The position numbers and the translations under genes were made by a program. Below, piece by piece: positions 1 through 7,501 of a stretch of 8,002 nucleotides of DNA. Source of the DNA: Asaia bogorensis (GTDB lineage: Bacteria > Pseudomonadota > Alphaproteobacteria > Acetobacterales > Acetobacteraceae); contig CAMCHA010000092.1 of assembly GCA_945874515.1 (NCBI GenBank), positions 1 to 8,002 on the forward strand, given 5' to 3'. The notes beneath the pieces were generated by a model. The model saw nothing but the letters and a program-made list of their open reading frames with translations. It did not search any database and had not been told where the DNA came from. Position 1 is the first letter of the stretch. Every line of letters begins with the position of its first letter.

Positions 1-1324
1 CAGCCTCCCCGATCAGCCGCGCATGGCGATAAAACGCGCCGCGCGCCGTGGTCAGCAATAGCGGCACCAGCAGAAAAGCCGCGATCAGCCAAAGCGGTTC
101 CCCACGCAGCACCAGGATCAGCGCGCCATTCAGCAGCAGAAAAACTGAGGCCCACCAGGCCAGTGTCAGCCGCCGCACCAGCCCATAAGCGGCGGCGAGC
201 AACAGGGAGCCCACGACGGAGGCGGCGAAATGGCTCCCGGCTTCTTCCAGGAAATCCGGCACTAGGCCGAGCAAGCTTGGCTTGGGCGGCAGCGCGCCGA
301 TGAAAATCAGCACCAAAGCAGCCAGGCCAGTAAGGCCCGCCAGTGCCGGCACTTCAAAGGAAACCGCAATGCCACGATCCGGCGCCAGCCGCCCCACCAG
401 CTTGCGGCGTTGGCTGACCTCGAAGCCTGCGAAAAGCGCACCGGCGAGGAAAAGTGGGATGATGTAGTAGAACAGCCGGAACAGCAGCAGCGCGCCAACC
501 ACTACGGGGGTGGGCATGAAGCCCGCCAGCGCAAACAGAATGGCGCCATCAAAAACGCCAATGCCGCCCGGCACATTGGCCGCAAGCCCCGCCATATAGG
601 CTGCGATGTAAATGCCCAGAAAATGAAGGAAGCCGAGCCCTTCCGCTGGCGGCAATAGTGCGAAGAAAATCATGGCCGTGACAGCAACATCCGTGGTTGC
701 TAGCGCCACCTGGGCCAGCGCGATGCGAAAGCCGGGCAGATCAATCTGATGCCCGAAAAGCTTGATATGCGGCACGAAGCGCGCCAGCACCACATAGGTG
801 ATTACAATCGCCCAGCAGAAAAACCCAAGCAGCGGCAAGATCCAGCGCGGCGCGCCTGGCCCCAGAAATGTCAGAAGGTCAGGTTCCAGCACCAGTACCA
901 GCCCTGCAATGGCAAAGCCCCCCAGCCCGAAAGTGAGGGAGGTAATGGCAATCACCTTCGCAATGGCAACTGGCGCCAAGCCCCAACTGGCATAAAAACG
1001 ATAGCGCACCGCCGCCCCGGATACTGTCGCAAAGCCGATATTATTCGCGAGCGAATAGGCGCAGAAGGAAGCCAAAAAGGATCGCCGCCAGGAAACCGGA
1101 TGCCCGGCATAGATGGACCCCAGCCGGTCATAGGCCGAAAGCAATAGATAAGCGCCAATGGCGCAGCCGGCTGCCAGCCAAAGTGAGGCAGACGGTGTGG
1201 CATGCAGCGCGGTTTGGACATCCTGCCAGGAAAGCCCGCGGAATTCGCGCTGCACCACGTAAAGCGCGCCCAATAGTAGGATCAGCCCGAAACAGGTCGG
1301 GCCGAAGCGTTTCAACAGGGACAT
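1..1324 (-). CDS. mprF: MprF-like bifunctional lysylphosphatidylglycerol flippase/synthase, partial (C-terminus cut by window edge)
   Basis: Integral inner-membrane protein that in its family transfers lysine from Lys-tRNA to phosphatidylglycerol (C-terminal cytosolic domain) and flips the product to the outer leaflet (N-terminal membrane domain), lowering envelope charge and raising resistance to cationic peptides. My own translation from the ATG at 1324 gives 441 codons with no stop up to the window edge. It shows many hydrophobic segments, an ALANN/SGAAVRYRFYASWGL block near residues 91-115 and the flippase-type motif AANVPGGIGVFD near 248-259. A second membrane block lies at about 325-425, then FYRHARL at 431-437, which in MprF leads into the DUF2156 synthase domain; that domain would lie beyond the left edge. 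The start lies 14 bp after the lysK stop, so the two are probably co-transcribed. The alternative is a flippase-only UPF0104 protein, made less likely by the second membrane block. Lysine specificity is inferred from the lysK neighbour. Confidence 0.82.
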   Translation of the reverse strand, partial: MSLLKRFGPTCFGLILLLGALYVVQREFRGLSWQDVQTALHATPSASLWLAAGCAIGAYLLLSAYDRLGSIYAGHPVSWRRSFLASFCAYSLANNIGFATVSGAAVRYRFYASWGLAPVAIAKVIAITSLTFGLGGFAIAGLVLVLEPDLLTFLGPGAPRWILPLLGFFCWAIVITYVVLARFVPHIKLFGHQIDLPGFRIALAQVALATTDVAVTAMIFFALLPPAEGLGFLHFLGIYIAAYMAGLAANVPGGIGVFDGAILFALAGFMPTPVVVGALLLFRLFYYIIPLFLAGALFAGFEVSQRRKLVGRLAPDRGIAVSFEVPALAGLTGLAALVLIFIGALPPKPSLLGLVPDFLEEAGSHFAASVVGSLLLAAAYGLVRRLTLAWWASVFLLLNGALILVLRGEPLWLIAAFLLVPLLLTTARGAFYRHARLIGEA

Positions 1325-1338
1325 GGCGCCCTGCGGCT

Positions 1339-2961
1339 TCACGCGCTGGGGCTCTCCGCCCGCGCCAGCGCGGTTTCGATCAGGCCGATGGTGCCCGCCA
1401 CGCCATAAAGCGCGATGAAGCCGCCAAAGCGCGGCCCTTCTTCCTGCCCAAGCAGCACCTGATAAAGCGCATTGAACCAGGCGCGAGACACGCCCATGCG
1501 CCCATCCTTGCCCGCTTCCAGGAAGGGTTCGCGCCGCCCGGCATCAAAGACCAAATCCTGTGCGACCTTGGCGCGTTCTTCCGCCGGCATCGCTTCCAGA
1601 TCCGCCGCGCGATCTCGTAAAGCCACCATCAGCGCTGATAGTGCTTCCCGCTCAGCCTCATTTGCGTTGCGGAAGCGCTTCGTGGGGGCGACGAAATCGC
1701 GGTAATAGGCCACTGCATAGGAAACGAGTTTGCCAAGCAAAGGCTGCGTCGCCGGCGTGGCGCCCGGCGCATAGCGCGCCAGAAAACCCCAAAGCAAATC
1801 AGGATCATCCGCATTCACCACACTCGCCAGGTTCAACAGCATGGTGAAGGAAACCGGTGGCTCCGGGTCATTCGGCGCTGCGCCGCCATGGATATGCCAG
1901 GCGGGGTTAGCGGCATCTGGCGTGGTGCGGAGCCTGGTGCGGTGTTGCAGATATTCATCCACGGCGCGGGGGATTTGGTCGAAGTAAAGCCGCTTCGCAC
2001 GCTGCGGCTGGTTAAACATGAATAGGGATAGGCTTTCCGGTGGCGCATAGCGCAGCCATTCCTCAATCGTCAGGCCATTGCCCTTGGATTTGGAAATCTT
2101 CTGGCCCTGCTCATCCAGGAAATGCTCATAGGTGAAGCCCTCAGGCGGCGCGCCACCCAGCACGCGGCAAATGGCGGAAGACAGCCGGACGCTATCAATC
2201 AAATCCTTGCCCGACATTTCATAATCCACGCCAAGCGCATACCAGCGCAACGCCCAATCCGCCTTCCATTGTGCCTTGCAATGCCCGCCCGTGATGCGCG
2301 TGCCGAAACGCTCCCCACTATCGGGATCACGCCAAACCAGCATGTCCTGATCCGGGCGCACTTCTTCCATGGGCACCTGCATCACCACGCCGGTTTTCGG
2401 GTGAATGGGCAGGAAGGGCGAATAGGTGGCGCGGCGATCAGGGCCCAACGTCGGCTGGATTACTTCCAGCACCTTGGCGTGGTTTTCCGCCATGCGGAGC
2501 AAGGCCGCATCAAACTTTCCGGAACGGTAGTAATCGGACGATGACGCGAATTCGTACTCAAAGCCAAAAGCATCCAGAAAGGCGCGCAACCGCGCGTTAT
2601 TATGGTGCCCGAAGCTTTCATGCGTGCCGAAGGGGTCAGGAATGGCCGTGACCGGCCGGCCGATATGCCCGGCCAGCATTTCCTTATTCGGCACATTATC
2701 CGGCACCTTGCGCAGCCCATCCATGTCATCGCTGAAGGCGATCAGGCGCGAAGGCAGGCCCGTGAGCTGCGTAAAGGCGTGGCGGATCCAGCTTGTGCGC
2801 GCCACTTCGCCAAAGGTGCCGATATGCGGCAGGCCGGAAGGGCCATAGCCGGTTTCGAACAGCGCCGATTTCTTGCCGGAAGCGGCCAGGCGGGTCGCGA
2901 CCTTGCGCGCCTCCTCAAAGGGCCAAGCCTTCACGGCGGAAAGATCAGCGGCGGCGGACAT
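1339..2961 (-). CDS. lysK: Lysine--tRNA ligase, class I (archaeal-type LysRS)
   Basis: Cytoplasmic aminoacyl-tRNA synthetase that charges tRNA(Lys) with lysine using ATP. The 540-residue protein has the class I signatures: [10 protein letters not shown] at 41-50 with the HIGH-type motif HIGT at 46-49, and a KMSKS-type loop KISKS at 288-292 followed by KGNG. The Rossmann-type catalytic core spans roughly residues 15-330; the rest is the helical anticodon-binding part. About 540 residues is close to the family's usual size. These motifs separate it from the unrelated class II LysS found in most bacteria; class I LysRS is typical of archaea, spirochaetes and many alphaproteobacteria. The ATG at 2961 is preceded by AAGGA (2974-2978 read on the minus strand) at a rather long 12-nt spacing. 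It is the first gene of the lysK-mprF unit and diverges from asd. Nothing appears truncated or missing. Confidence 0.96.
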   Translation of the reverse strand: MSAAADLSAVKAWPFEEARKVATRLAASGKKSALFETGYGPSGLPHIGTFGEVARTSWIRHAFTQLTGLPSRLIAFSDDMDGLRKVPDNVPNKEMLAGHIGRPVTAIPDPFGTHESFGHHNNARLRAFLDAFGFEYEFASSSDYYRSGKFDAALLRMAENHAKVLEVIQPTLGPDRRATYSPFLPIHPKTGVVMQVPMEEVRPDQDMLVWRDPDSGERFGTRITGGHCKAQWKADWALRWYALGVDYEMSGKDLIDSVRLSSAICRVLGGAPPEGFTYEHFLDEQGQKISKSKGNGLTIEEWLRYAPPESLSLFMFNQPQRAKRLYFDQIPRAVDEYLQHRTRLRTTPDAANPAWHIHGGAAPNDPEPPVSFTMLLNLASVVNADDPDLLWGFLARYAPGATPATQPLLGKLVSYAVAYYRDFVAPTKRFRNANEAEREALSALMVALRDRAADLEAMPAEERAKVAQDLVFDAGRREPFLEAGKDGRMGVSRAWFNALYQVLLGQEEGPRFGGFIALYGVAGTIGLIETALARAESPSA

Positions 2962-3107
2962 GGGCAGTGACTATCCTTAAGCGTTGGAAGGGCTGCTTAT
3001 AGGCAGGCCGCGCGCAGGTGGCGAGGCCCGGCCCTTTCAGCCTGTTCCATCTTTGTGCTTTCTGCGTTAAACCGCCCGCTTCCAATCTTTACCACAGGAA
3101 AATTGCA
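2962..3107. promoter_or_regulatory. Divergent intergenic region between lysK and asd
   Basis: These 146 bp must hold the 5' signals of both divergent genes. Reading toward lysK there is a TATAAG box (2996-3001, minus strand) that could be a -10 element, but no convincing -35 at the expected distance. Reading toward asd, AT-richer sequence lies at 3049-3108, with CAATCT (3083-3088) as a weak -10 candidate. The segment around 3049-3070 (CTTTGTGCTTTCTGCGTT) has the look of a dispersed intergenic repeat. No clear operator palindrome or riboswitch is visible. The assignment rests on position; the individual boxes are weak. Confidence 0.45.
3096..3100 (+). promoter_or_regulatory. Ribosome binding site of asd
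   Basis: AGGAA lies 7 nt before the ATG at 3108, a normal spacing. It fixes the asd start there, even though the frame stays open upstream to another ATG at 3018. The 30 extra residues from 3018 do not resemble the family, whose proteins begin right at the nucleotide-binding strand ([10 protein letters not shown] here). Confidence 0.8.
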
Positions 3108-4106
3108 ATGCGTGTCGGCGTGATTGGGGCCTCCGGTGCGGTGGGCCGCGAATTGGTGGATGTTCTGGGGCGTCGGGCCTTCCCGATGACCTCGCTCAGG
3201 CTGTTTGCCTCTGCCCGTAGCGCCGGCACCAAGATCAAAACCCCGCTTGGTGAGGCCGAGATTGAGCCCTTCAGCGATGCCGCCATGCGTGACCTTGATC
3301 TGGCGCTGCTCGCGGTTTCGGGTGATTTCGCCAAGGCCCATGCGCCGGCCATGGTGGCGGCTGGCGTGCATGTGGTGGATAATTCCTCCGCCTTTCGCTT
3401 GCAGGATGATGTGCCGTTGGTGGTGCCGGAAGTGAATGCCGGTGCCATCGGCCAAGCCAAGCTGATCGCCAACCCCAATTGCACCACGGCCATTCTGGTG
3501 GTGGCGCTGGAACCGCTGCGCCAGGCTTTCGGCCTGAAGCGCGTGATTGTGTCCACCTATCAGGCGGCCTCCGGCGCCGGGGCGGAAGGCATGGCGGAGC
3601 TTGAACGCGAAACCCGCCGCGTGCTGGTGGATGGGGTGAAGGCGGGGCATGAGGTGTTCCGCTACCCGTTGCCCTTCAACGTGATTCCGCAGATCGATAG
3701 CTTCCAGCCCAATGGCTATACGCGCGAAGAAATGAAAGTGGTTTGGGAAAGCCGGAAGATCATGGGCATGCCGGATTTGCCGATTTCCTGCACTGCCGTG
3801 CGTATCCCGACCTTCCGTGTGCATGCTGAAGCGGTGACGATTGAAACCGAACGGCCTGTCACGCCGGAAGCGGCGCGCGAAGTGCTACGCAAGGCGGCGG
3901 GCGTGAAGGTGGTGGATGACCCTGAAGCGGGGCTTTACCCCATGCCGCTGACCGCGACAGGCCAGGATGATGTGGAAGTCGGGCGCATCCGCGCCAATCC
4001 GGTCTTTGGTGACCGGGGGCTCGATTTCTTCCTGTGTGGTGATCAGTTGTTGAAGGGTGCCGCGCTGAACGCCGTGCAAATCGCCGAAAGGCTGCCCCGC
4101 GCCTAA
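3108..4106 (+). CDS. asd: Aspartate-semialdehyde dehydrogenase
   Basis: Cytoplasmic NADPH-dependent enzyme that reductively dephosphorylates L-4-aspartyl phosphate to L-aspartate 4-semialdehyde, the branch point to lysine/diaminopimelate, threonine and methionine. The 332-residue product begins with the Rossmann motif GASGAVG (7-13). It carries SSAFR (93-97, phosphate-binding Arg97), the active-site NPNCTT with the nucleophile Cys125, and RIPTFRVH (232-239), which supplies the substrate-binding arginine and the catalytic His239. The length is close to that of the bacterial family. The start at 3108 is chosen from the AGGAA ribosome binding site and the family N-terminus. It diverges from lysK, and the acetyltransferase gene follows after 15 bp, so it probably leads a three-gene transcript. 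A perfect hairpin is centred on its stop codon. All key residues are present. Confidence 0.97.
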   Translation: MRVGVIGASGAVGRELVDVLGRRAFPMTSLRLFASARSAGTKIKTPLGEAEIEPFSDAAMRDLDLALLAVSGDFAKAHAPAMVAAGVHVVDNSSAFRLQDDVPLVVPEVNAGAIGQAKLIANPNCTTAILVVALEPLRQAFGLKRVIVSTYQAASGAGAEGMAELERETRRVLVDGVKAGHEVFRYPLPFNVIPQIDSFQPNGYTREEMKVVWESRKIMGMPDLPISCTAVRIPTFRVHAEAVTIETERPVTPEAAREVLRKAAGVKVVDDPEAGLYPMPLTATGQDDVEVGRIRANPVFGDRGLDFFLCGDQLLKGAALNAVQIAERLPRA

Positions 4107-4114
4107 GGCGCGGG
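4096..4114 (+). repeat. Perfect inverted repeat with the asd stop codon as its loop
   Basis: CCCGCGCC (4096-4103) and GGCGCGGG (4107-4114) are exact reverse complements separated only by TAA, which is the asd stop codon (4104-4106). The RNA would form an all-GC 8-bp stem with a three-base loop. The following bases (TCGCCTT) are not a U tract, so it is not a normal intrinsic terminator. It ends 7 nt before the GTG start of the next gene and buries the only purine-rich AAGG that could serve as its ribosome binding site, which suggests translational coupling or partial attenuation. The pairing is seen directly; the function is inferred. Confidence 0.7.
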
Positions 4115-4121
4115 TCGCCTT

Positions 4122-4607
4122 GTGAACGTGAACCGATCCAAGCAGGAAGGGTTTTCGATCCGCGCGGCGTTGCCTTCTGATCTTGAGGGCCTGCTCAACC
4201 TTTATCCGCATCTTAACCCGTCCGATGAACCGATTTCGCGCGACCTGGCGACTGCCCGGCTGGACGCCATCAACCAGATTCCTGGCAGTACGGTTCTGCT
4301 TGGTCTGCTGCATGACGAGCTTGTGGCATCCTGTACCTTGATCGTCATTCCAAATCTCACAAACGGCGGAAAGCCTTACGGCTTGATCGAAAATGTTGTG
4401 ACAGACGCGCGGCATCGCGGCCAAGGTTACGGAACCCGCCTTCTGCGCGCTGCCGTGGCGGCAGCCTGGGAGGCTGGCTGCTACAAGGTCATGCTGATGA
4501 CCGGTTCAAAACAGCCATCCACCCTAAAATTCTATGAGAATGCGGGCTTCGAGCAAAGCAAGACCGGCTTTCAAATACGCCGCATATCGGCGCGCCAGGA
4601 TGTTTAG
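4122..4607 (+). CDS. GNAT-family N-acetyltransferase, substrate unknown
   Basis: Probable acetyl-CoA-dependent N-acetyltransferase of 161 residues, the normal size for a single GNAT domain. The acetyl-CoA pyrophosphate-binding motif A is clear: ENVVTDARHRGQGYGTRLL (90-108), with the RGQGYG loop at 99-104. Motif B is seen as LKFYENAGF (135-143), with Tyr138 the usual general-acid position. The N-terminal FSIRAALPSDLEGLLNLY (11-28) is the usual first strand and helix. The start is taken as GTG at 4122; another in-frame GTG at 4128 is equally possible, and neither has an exposed ribosome binding site because the candidate AAGG is inside the hairpin at 4096-4114. Base composition over 4141-4560 is about 57% GC against about 70% in sampled parts of asd, suggesting later acquisition. 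The substrate cannot be told from the sequence. Confidence 0.9.
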   Translation: MNVNRSKQEGFSIRAALPSDLEGLLNLYPHLNPSDEPISRDLATARLDAINQIPGSTVLLGLLHDELVASCTLIVIPNLTNGGKPYGLIENVVTDARHRGQGYGTRLLRAAVAAAWEAGCYKVMLMTGSKQPSTLKFYENAGFEQSKTGFQIRRISARQDV

Positions 4608-4654
4608 TTCCGTGCGTGTCGCCCATCCTGGCCAGTCAGTATCGCCTGAACCGC

Positions 4655-7447
4655 ATGGCTGAAGGGCCGATCGCGCCGCGTTTGCTATTGCCGGATGTGC
4701 TCGCTTTGGTGGCGGGGCAGGGGCGCGCCGTGGTGCTGGATACCGATGGCAGCATCGAAACCCTGCCGGCACGCAGCGCAGCAACACGGCTGGCCGAGTC
4801 TGCGCCATTGCTGGTGCATGCGCCAGCCACAGCGCGGCGCCTTGGCATGCCGGGCTTTGCTGGCGCGCATGATGTGCTGGAACTTTTCGCCTTCGCACTA
4901 CCCGCCGCATCCTGCGCGCCCACGCCGCGCGGCCTTGCCCTGGCGCTTGGCCTCCCCGCGCCGCGTGATGATGAAGCGGCTGTCGCGTTATTGCCCGATA
5001 TCGCGACCGAGTTGCTCCGGCGTCTGGCCGATGATCGTGCCGCGCCACTTAACCGCGACGCCGCAAGCCTGGCCGCGCGCATGGGCGAAGCAGGCTGGCC
5101 CTGGGCGCGTTCCGTTCTTGCCGCACTCGGTGCCCCCGCCGCGCGTTCGGGCATGGAGGGTCTGCGCGTCTGGCGTCGCCTGCCGGAATGGGAAGAATCG
5201 GCGCCCGCCAATCCGCCATCCTCCTTCGGGATTGAACCGAATGAGGCGCGGGCGCGGCTCGCGCAGATTTTGGGGGAGGGGGCGGAACAACGCCCACAAC
5301 AGGCTGATTACGCATCCGCCGCCGCAGCGGCTTTTGCGCCGCGGGAAGATCAGGGCGCGCCGGCGCTGGTGCTGGCCGAAGCCGGCACAGGCACGGGCAA
5401 GACACTCGGCTATGTGGCGCCGGCCAGTCTTTGGGCGGAACGCAATGGCGCGCCAGTGTGGATTTCCACCTTCACCCGCAATCTGCAACGCCAGATTGAT
5501 CAAGAAACCGCACGGCTTTTCCCCGACCCGGAAGAACGCCGCCGCCGCGTGGTGCTGCGCAAGGGGCGCGAAAATTACCTTTGCCTGTTGAACCTGGAAG
5601 ATGCGCTCGGCTTTTCCGCCATGCCGGGGCAGGGGGTGGCGCTTGGCCTGGTGGCACGCTGGGCGGCAGCGACGCGCGATGGTGATTTGCTGGGCGGCGA
5701 TTTTCCGGGATGGCTTTCGGAATTATTCGGCACCAACACAATCATGCCACTTGCTGATCGGCGCGGCGAATGCATCCACGCCGCCTGCCCGCATTATCGC
5801 AAATGCTTTGTCGAACATTCCATCCGCCGCGCACGCGGCGCTTCGATTGTGATTGCCAATCATGCGCTGGTGATGATTCAGGCCGCACTCGGTGGTGGTG
5901 AGGATGGCCGCGCTTTGCGCCTGGTGTTTGATGAGGGCCACCATCTGTTCGACGCCGCCGATAGCGCCTTTTCCGCTGATCTGACCGGTGCGGAGATGGC
6001 GGAACTTCGCCGATGGATTTTGGGCGCGGAAGGCGGGCGTTCCCGCGCGCGCGGCCTGAAGCGTCGCCTGGAAGAATTGGTCGGCGAAAAGCCCGAATTG
6101 CAGGCGCCCTTGGAAGCCGCCTTGCAAGCGGCGCGCGCCTTGCCCGCTGGGGGTTGGTCTGGCCGGTTGACTGATGAAGGTGCGCTTGATTTGGTGGGCG
6201 CGCCCGCCAATCCCGGCGAAGCTTTTTTGCGCGCCGTGCGCCGGCAAGTGCGCGCGCGTAATGCCGCCGCTGAGGAAGCCGGGCTTTACGATGCGGAATG
6301 TGATCTTTTTCCGCTGAATCCGGATATGGCGGAAATCGCCAGCGTGCTTGAACGGGCGCTGCAACGCCTGGAAGCGCCCGTGCGGCATTTGCGCGAAAAG
6401 CTGCTCGCACGCATGGAAGATGAAGCCGCCGAGATAGAAGCCAATGACCGGCTGCGGATTGAGGCGATTTGCGGTTCTCTCGAACGGCGCGTGCTGATGT
6501 CGCTGGCTGCTTGGCGCGCCATGCTGACGCGGATTGGTGGCGAAGAACCCTCGCCCGGCGCGCGGCCCGATATGGTGGATTGGCTTTCCATCGAAAGGCG
6601 CGGCGGGCAGGATTCGGATGCGGGCATGCATCGCCATTGGCTTGATCCGACCATTCCCTTCGCCTTGCAGGTCGCGGCCCCCGCGCATGGCGTGCTTATT
6701 ACCTCAGCGACCTTGCGTGATGCGACGGAGGCTGACGAAGACGACCCCGAAGCAGCCTGGCGTGAAGCGGAAGGCCGCACTGGGGCCGTGCATTTGCCGC
6801 TGCCCGCGATCCGCGCTGCTGTTGCCTCACCTTTCGATTACGCCGCGCGCACGCGCTGTATTGTGGTGACTGATGTGGCGCGGGAAAACACCGCGCAAAT
6901 CGCGGGCGCGATGCGGGAATTGTTTCTGGCGGCCGGTGGTGGCGCGCTGGGGCTTTTCACCGCCATTCGACGCTTGCGCGATGTGCATGCGCGCATCGCA
7001 CCTGCGCTTGAAGAAGCCGGCCTGCCGCTTTACGCGCAGCATATTGATGCGATGGATAACGCGACTTTGGTGGATGTTTTCCGTGCCGAGGAGAATTCAT
7101 GCCTGCTCGGCACGGATGCCATGCGCGATGGCGTGGATGTGCCGGGCCGTTCCTTGCGCTTGCTGGTGTTCGACCGTGTGCCCTGGCCGAGGCCGAGTAT
7201 CCTCCACCGCGAACGCCGCCTGCATTTATCGGAAGGCAGGCCGAAAGAATATGATGACCGCATCACGCGCCATCGGCTGCGCCAGGCTTTTGGCCGACTG
7301 ATCCGCCGCGCTGATGACAAGGGCGTTTTCGTGATGCTGGATCGGTCCTGCCCATCGCGGCTGCTGGCGGGACTGCCTTCCGGCGTACTGCTGCGCCGCA
7401 TGGGGCTTGCCGATGCGGCGCGGGAAGTGAGGGAGTTTTTGGGTTAA
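4655..7447 (+). CDS. ATP-dependent DNA helicase, DinG/XPD-type with Fe-S cluster
   Basis: Large superfamily 2 helicase of the DinG/XPD group (930 residues from ATG 4655), probably a 5'-to-3' enzyme resolving unusual DNA structures during replication and repair. Numbering from this ATG: a Q-type element RPQQADYA at about 213-220, Walker A GTGTGKT at 244-250, Walker B variant DEGH at 426-429, SATL at about 684-687, and motif VI QAFGRLIRR at 877-885. Four cysteines (310, 373, 378, 384) have the Fe-S spacing I recall for E. coli DinG, the last three being 5 and 6 residues apart. The first 130 or so residues resemble a decayed DnaQ-like exonuclease domain. An in-frame GTG at 4616 would add 13 residues that look unlike the family; neither start has a well-spaced ribosome binding site, so the start is uncertain. 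It follows the acetyltransferase by 47 bp (or 8 bp from GTG). Confidence 0.93.
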   Translation: MAEGPIAPRLLLPDVLALVAGQGRAVVLDTDGSIETLPARSAATRLAESAPLLVHAPATARRLGMPGFAGAHDVLELFAFALPAASCAPTPRGLALALGLPAPRDDEAAVALLPDIATELLRRLADDRAAPLNRDAASLAARMGEAGWPWARSVLAALGAPAARSGMEGLRVWRRLPEWEESAPANPPSSFGIEPNEARARLAQILGEGAEQRPQQADYASAAAAAFAPREDQGAPALVLAEAGTGTGKTLGYVAPASLWAERNGAPVWISTFTRNLQRQIDQETARLFPDPEERRRRVVLRKGRENYLCLLNLEDALGFSAMPGQGVALGLVARWAAATRDGDLLGGDFPGWLSELFGTNTIMPLADRRGECIHAACPHYRKCFVEHSIRRARGASIVIANHALVMIQAALGGGEDGRALRLVFDEGHHLFDAADSAFSADLTGAEMAELRRWILGAEGGRSRARGLKRRLEELVGEKPELQAPLEAALQAARALPAGGWSGRLTDEGALDLVGAPANPGEAFLRAVRRQVRARNAAAEEAGLYDAECDLFPLNPDMAEIASVLERALQRLEAPVRHLREKLLARMEDEAAEIEANDRLRIEAICGSLERRVLMSLAAWRAMLTRIGGEEPSPGARPDMVDWLSIERRGGQDSDAGMHRHWLDPTIPFALQVAAPAHGVLITSATLRDATEADEDDPEAAWREAEGRTGAVHLPLPAIRAAVASPFDYAARTRCIVVTDVARENTAQIAGAMRELFLAAGGGALGLFTAIRRLRDVHARIAPALEEAGLPLYAQHIDAMDNATLVDVFRAEENSCLLGTDAMRDGVDVPGRSLRLLVFDRVPWPRPSILHRERRLHLSEGRPKEYDDRITRHRLRQAFGRLIRRADDKGVFVMLDRSCPSRLLAGLPSGVLLRRMGLADAAREVREFLG

Positions 7448-7449
7448 GA

Positions 7450-7494
7450 GTATTTTCAAGCCAAGTGAGCATCACTTGGCGACTCGGAAAATAC
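7450..7494. repeat. Two-level inverted repeat between convergent genes
   Basis: An inner perfect 9-bp repeat GCCAAGTGA (7460-7468) / TCACTTGGC (7472-7480) with a GCA loop is nested inside an outer perfect 8-bp repeat GTATTTTC (7450-7457) / GAAAATAC (7487-7494). The arms are separated by an internal bulge of 2 and 6 bases. It starts 3 bp after the helicase stop and ends 7 bp before the stop of the opposing gene, so its position suits a shared transcription terminator. However, the T and A runs are in the reverse order of a bidirectional intrinsic terminator (T run before the stem, A run after), and no U tract follows on either strand. It may instead be a palindromic intergenic repeat or a structure protecting RNA 3' ends. 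Confidence 0.75.
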
Positions 7495-7501
7495 GACCAA
7501 A

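Noticed and set aside
749..1147. Plus-strand open frame of 132 codons opposite the mprF-like gene
   Set aside because: The minus strand gives a continuous membrane protein with clear MprF motifs; the plus-strand product is polar and featureless.
3018..3107. Upstream ATG at 3018 giving a 30-residue extension of Asd
   Set aside because: The extension is unlike the family, and the ATG at 3108 has a well-placed AGGAA and begins exactly at the nucleotide-binding strand.
2997..3824. 275-codon open frame on the minus strand opposite asd
   Set aside because: It lies opposite the well-supported asd gene, its translation is rich in His, Arg and Gly with no recognisable domain, and such antisense open frames are expected in GC-rich genes.
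5930..5944. DEGH in place of DEAH in the helicase Walker B motif
   Set aside because: I recall the same DEGH form in E. coli DinG, so it looks like a family trait and not a defect.
5723..6688. 321-codon open frame on the minus strand opposite the helicase
   Set aside because: Antisense shadow of the helicase coding frame; no motif, low-complexity composition and no ribosome binding site seen.
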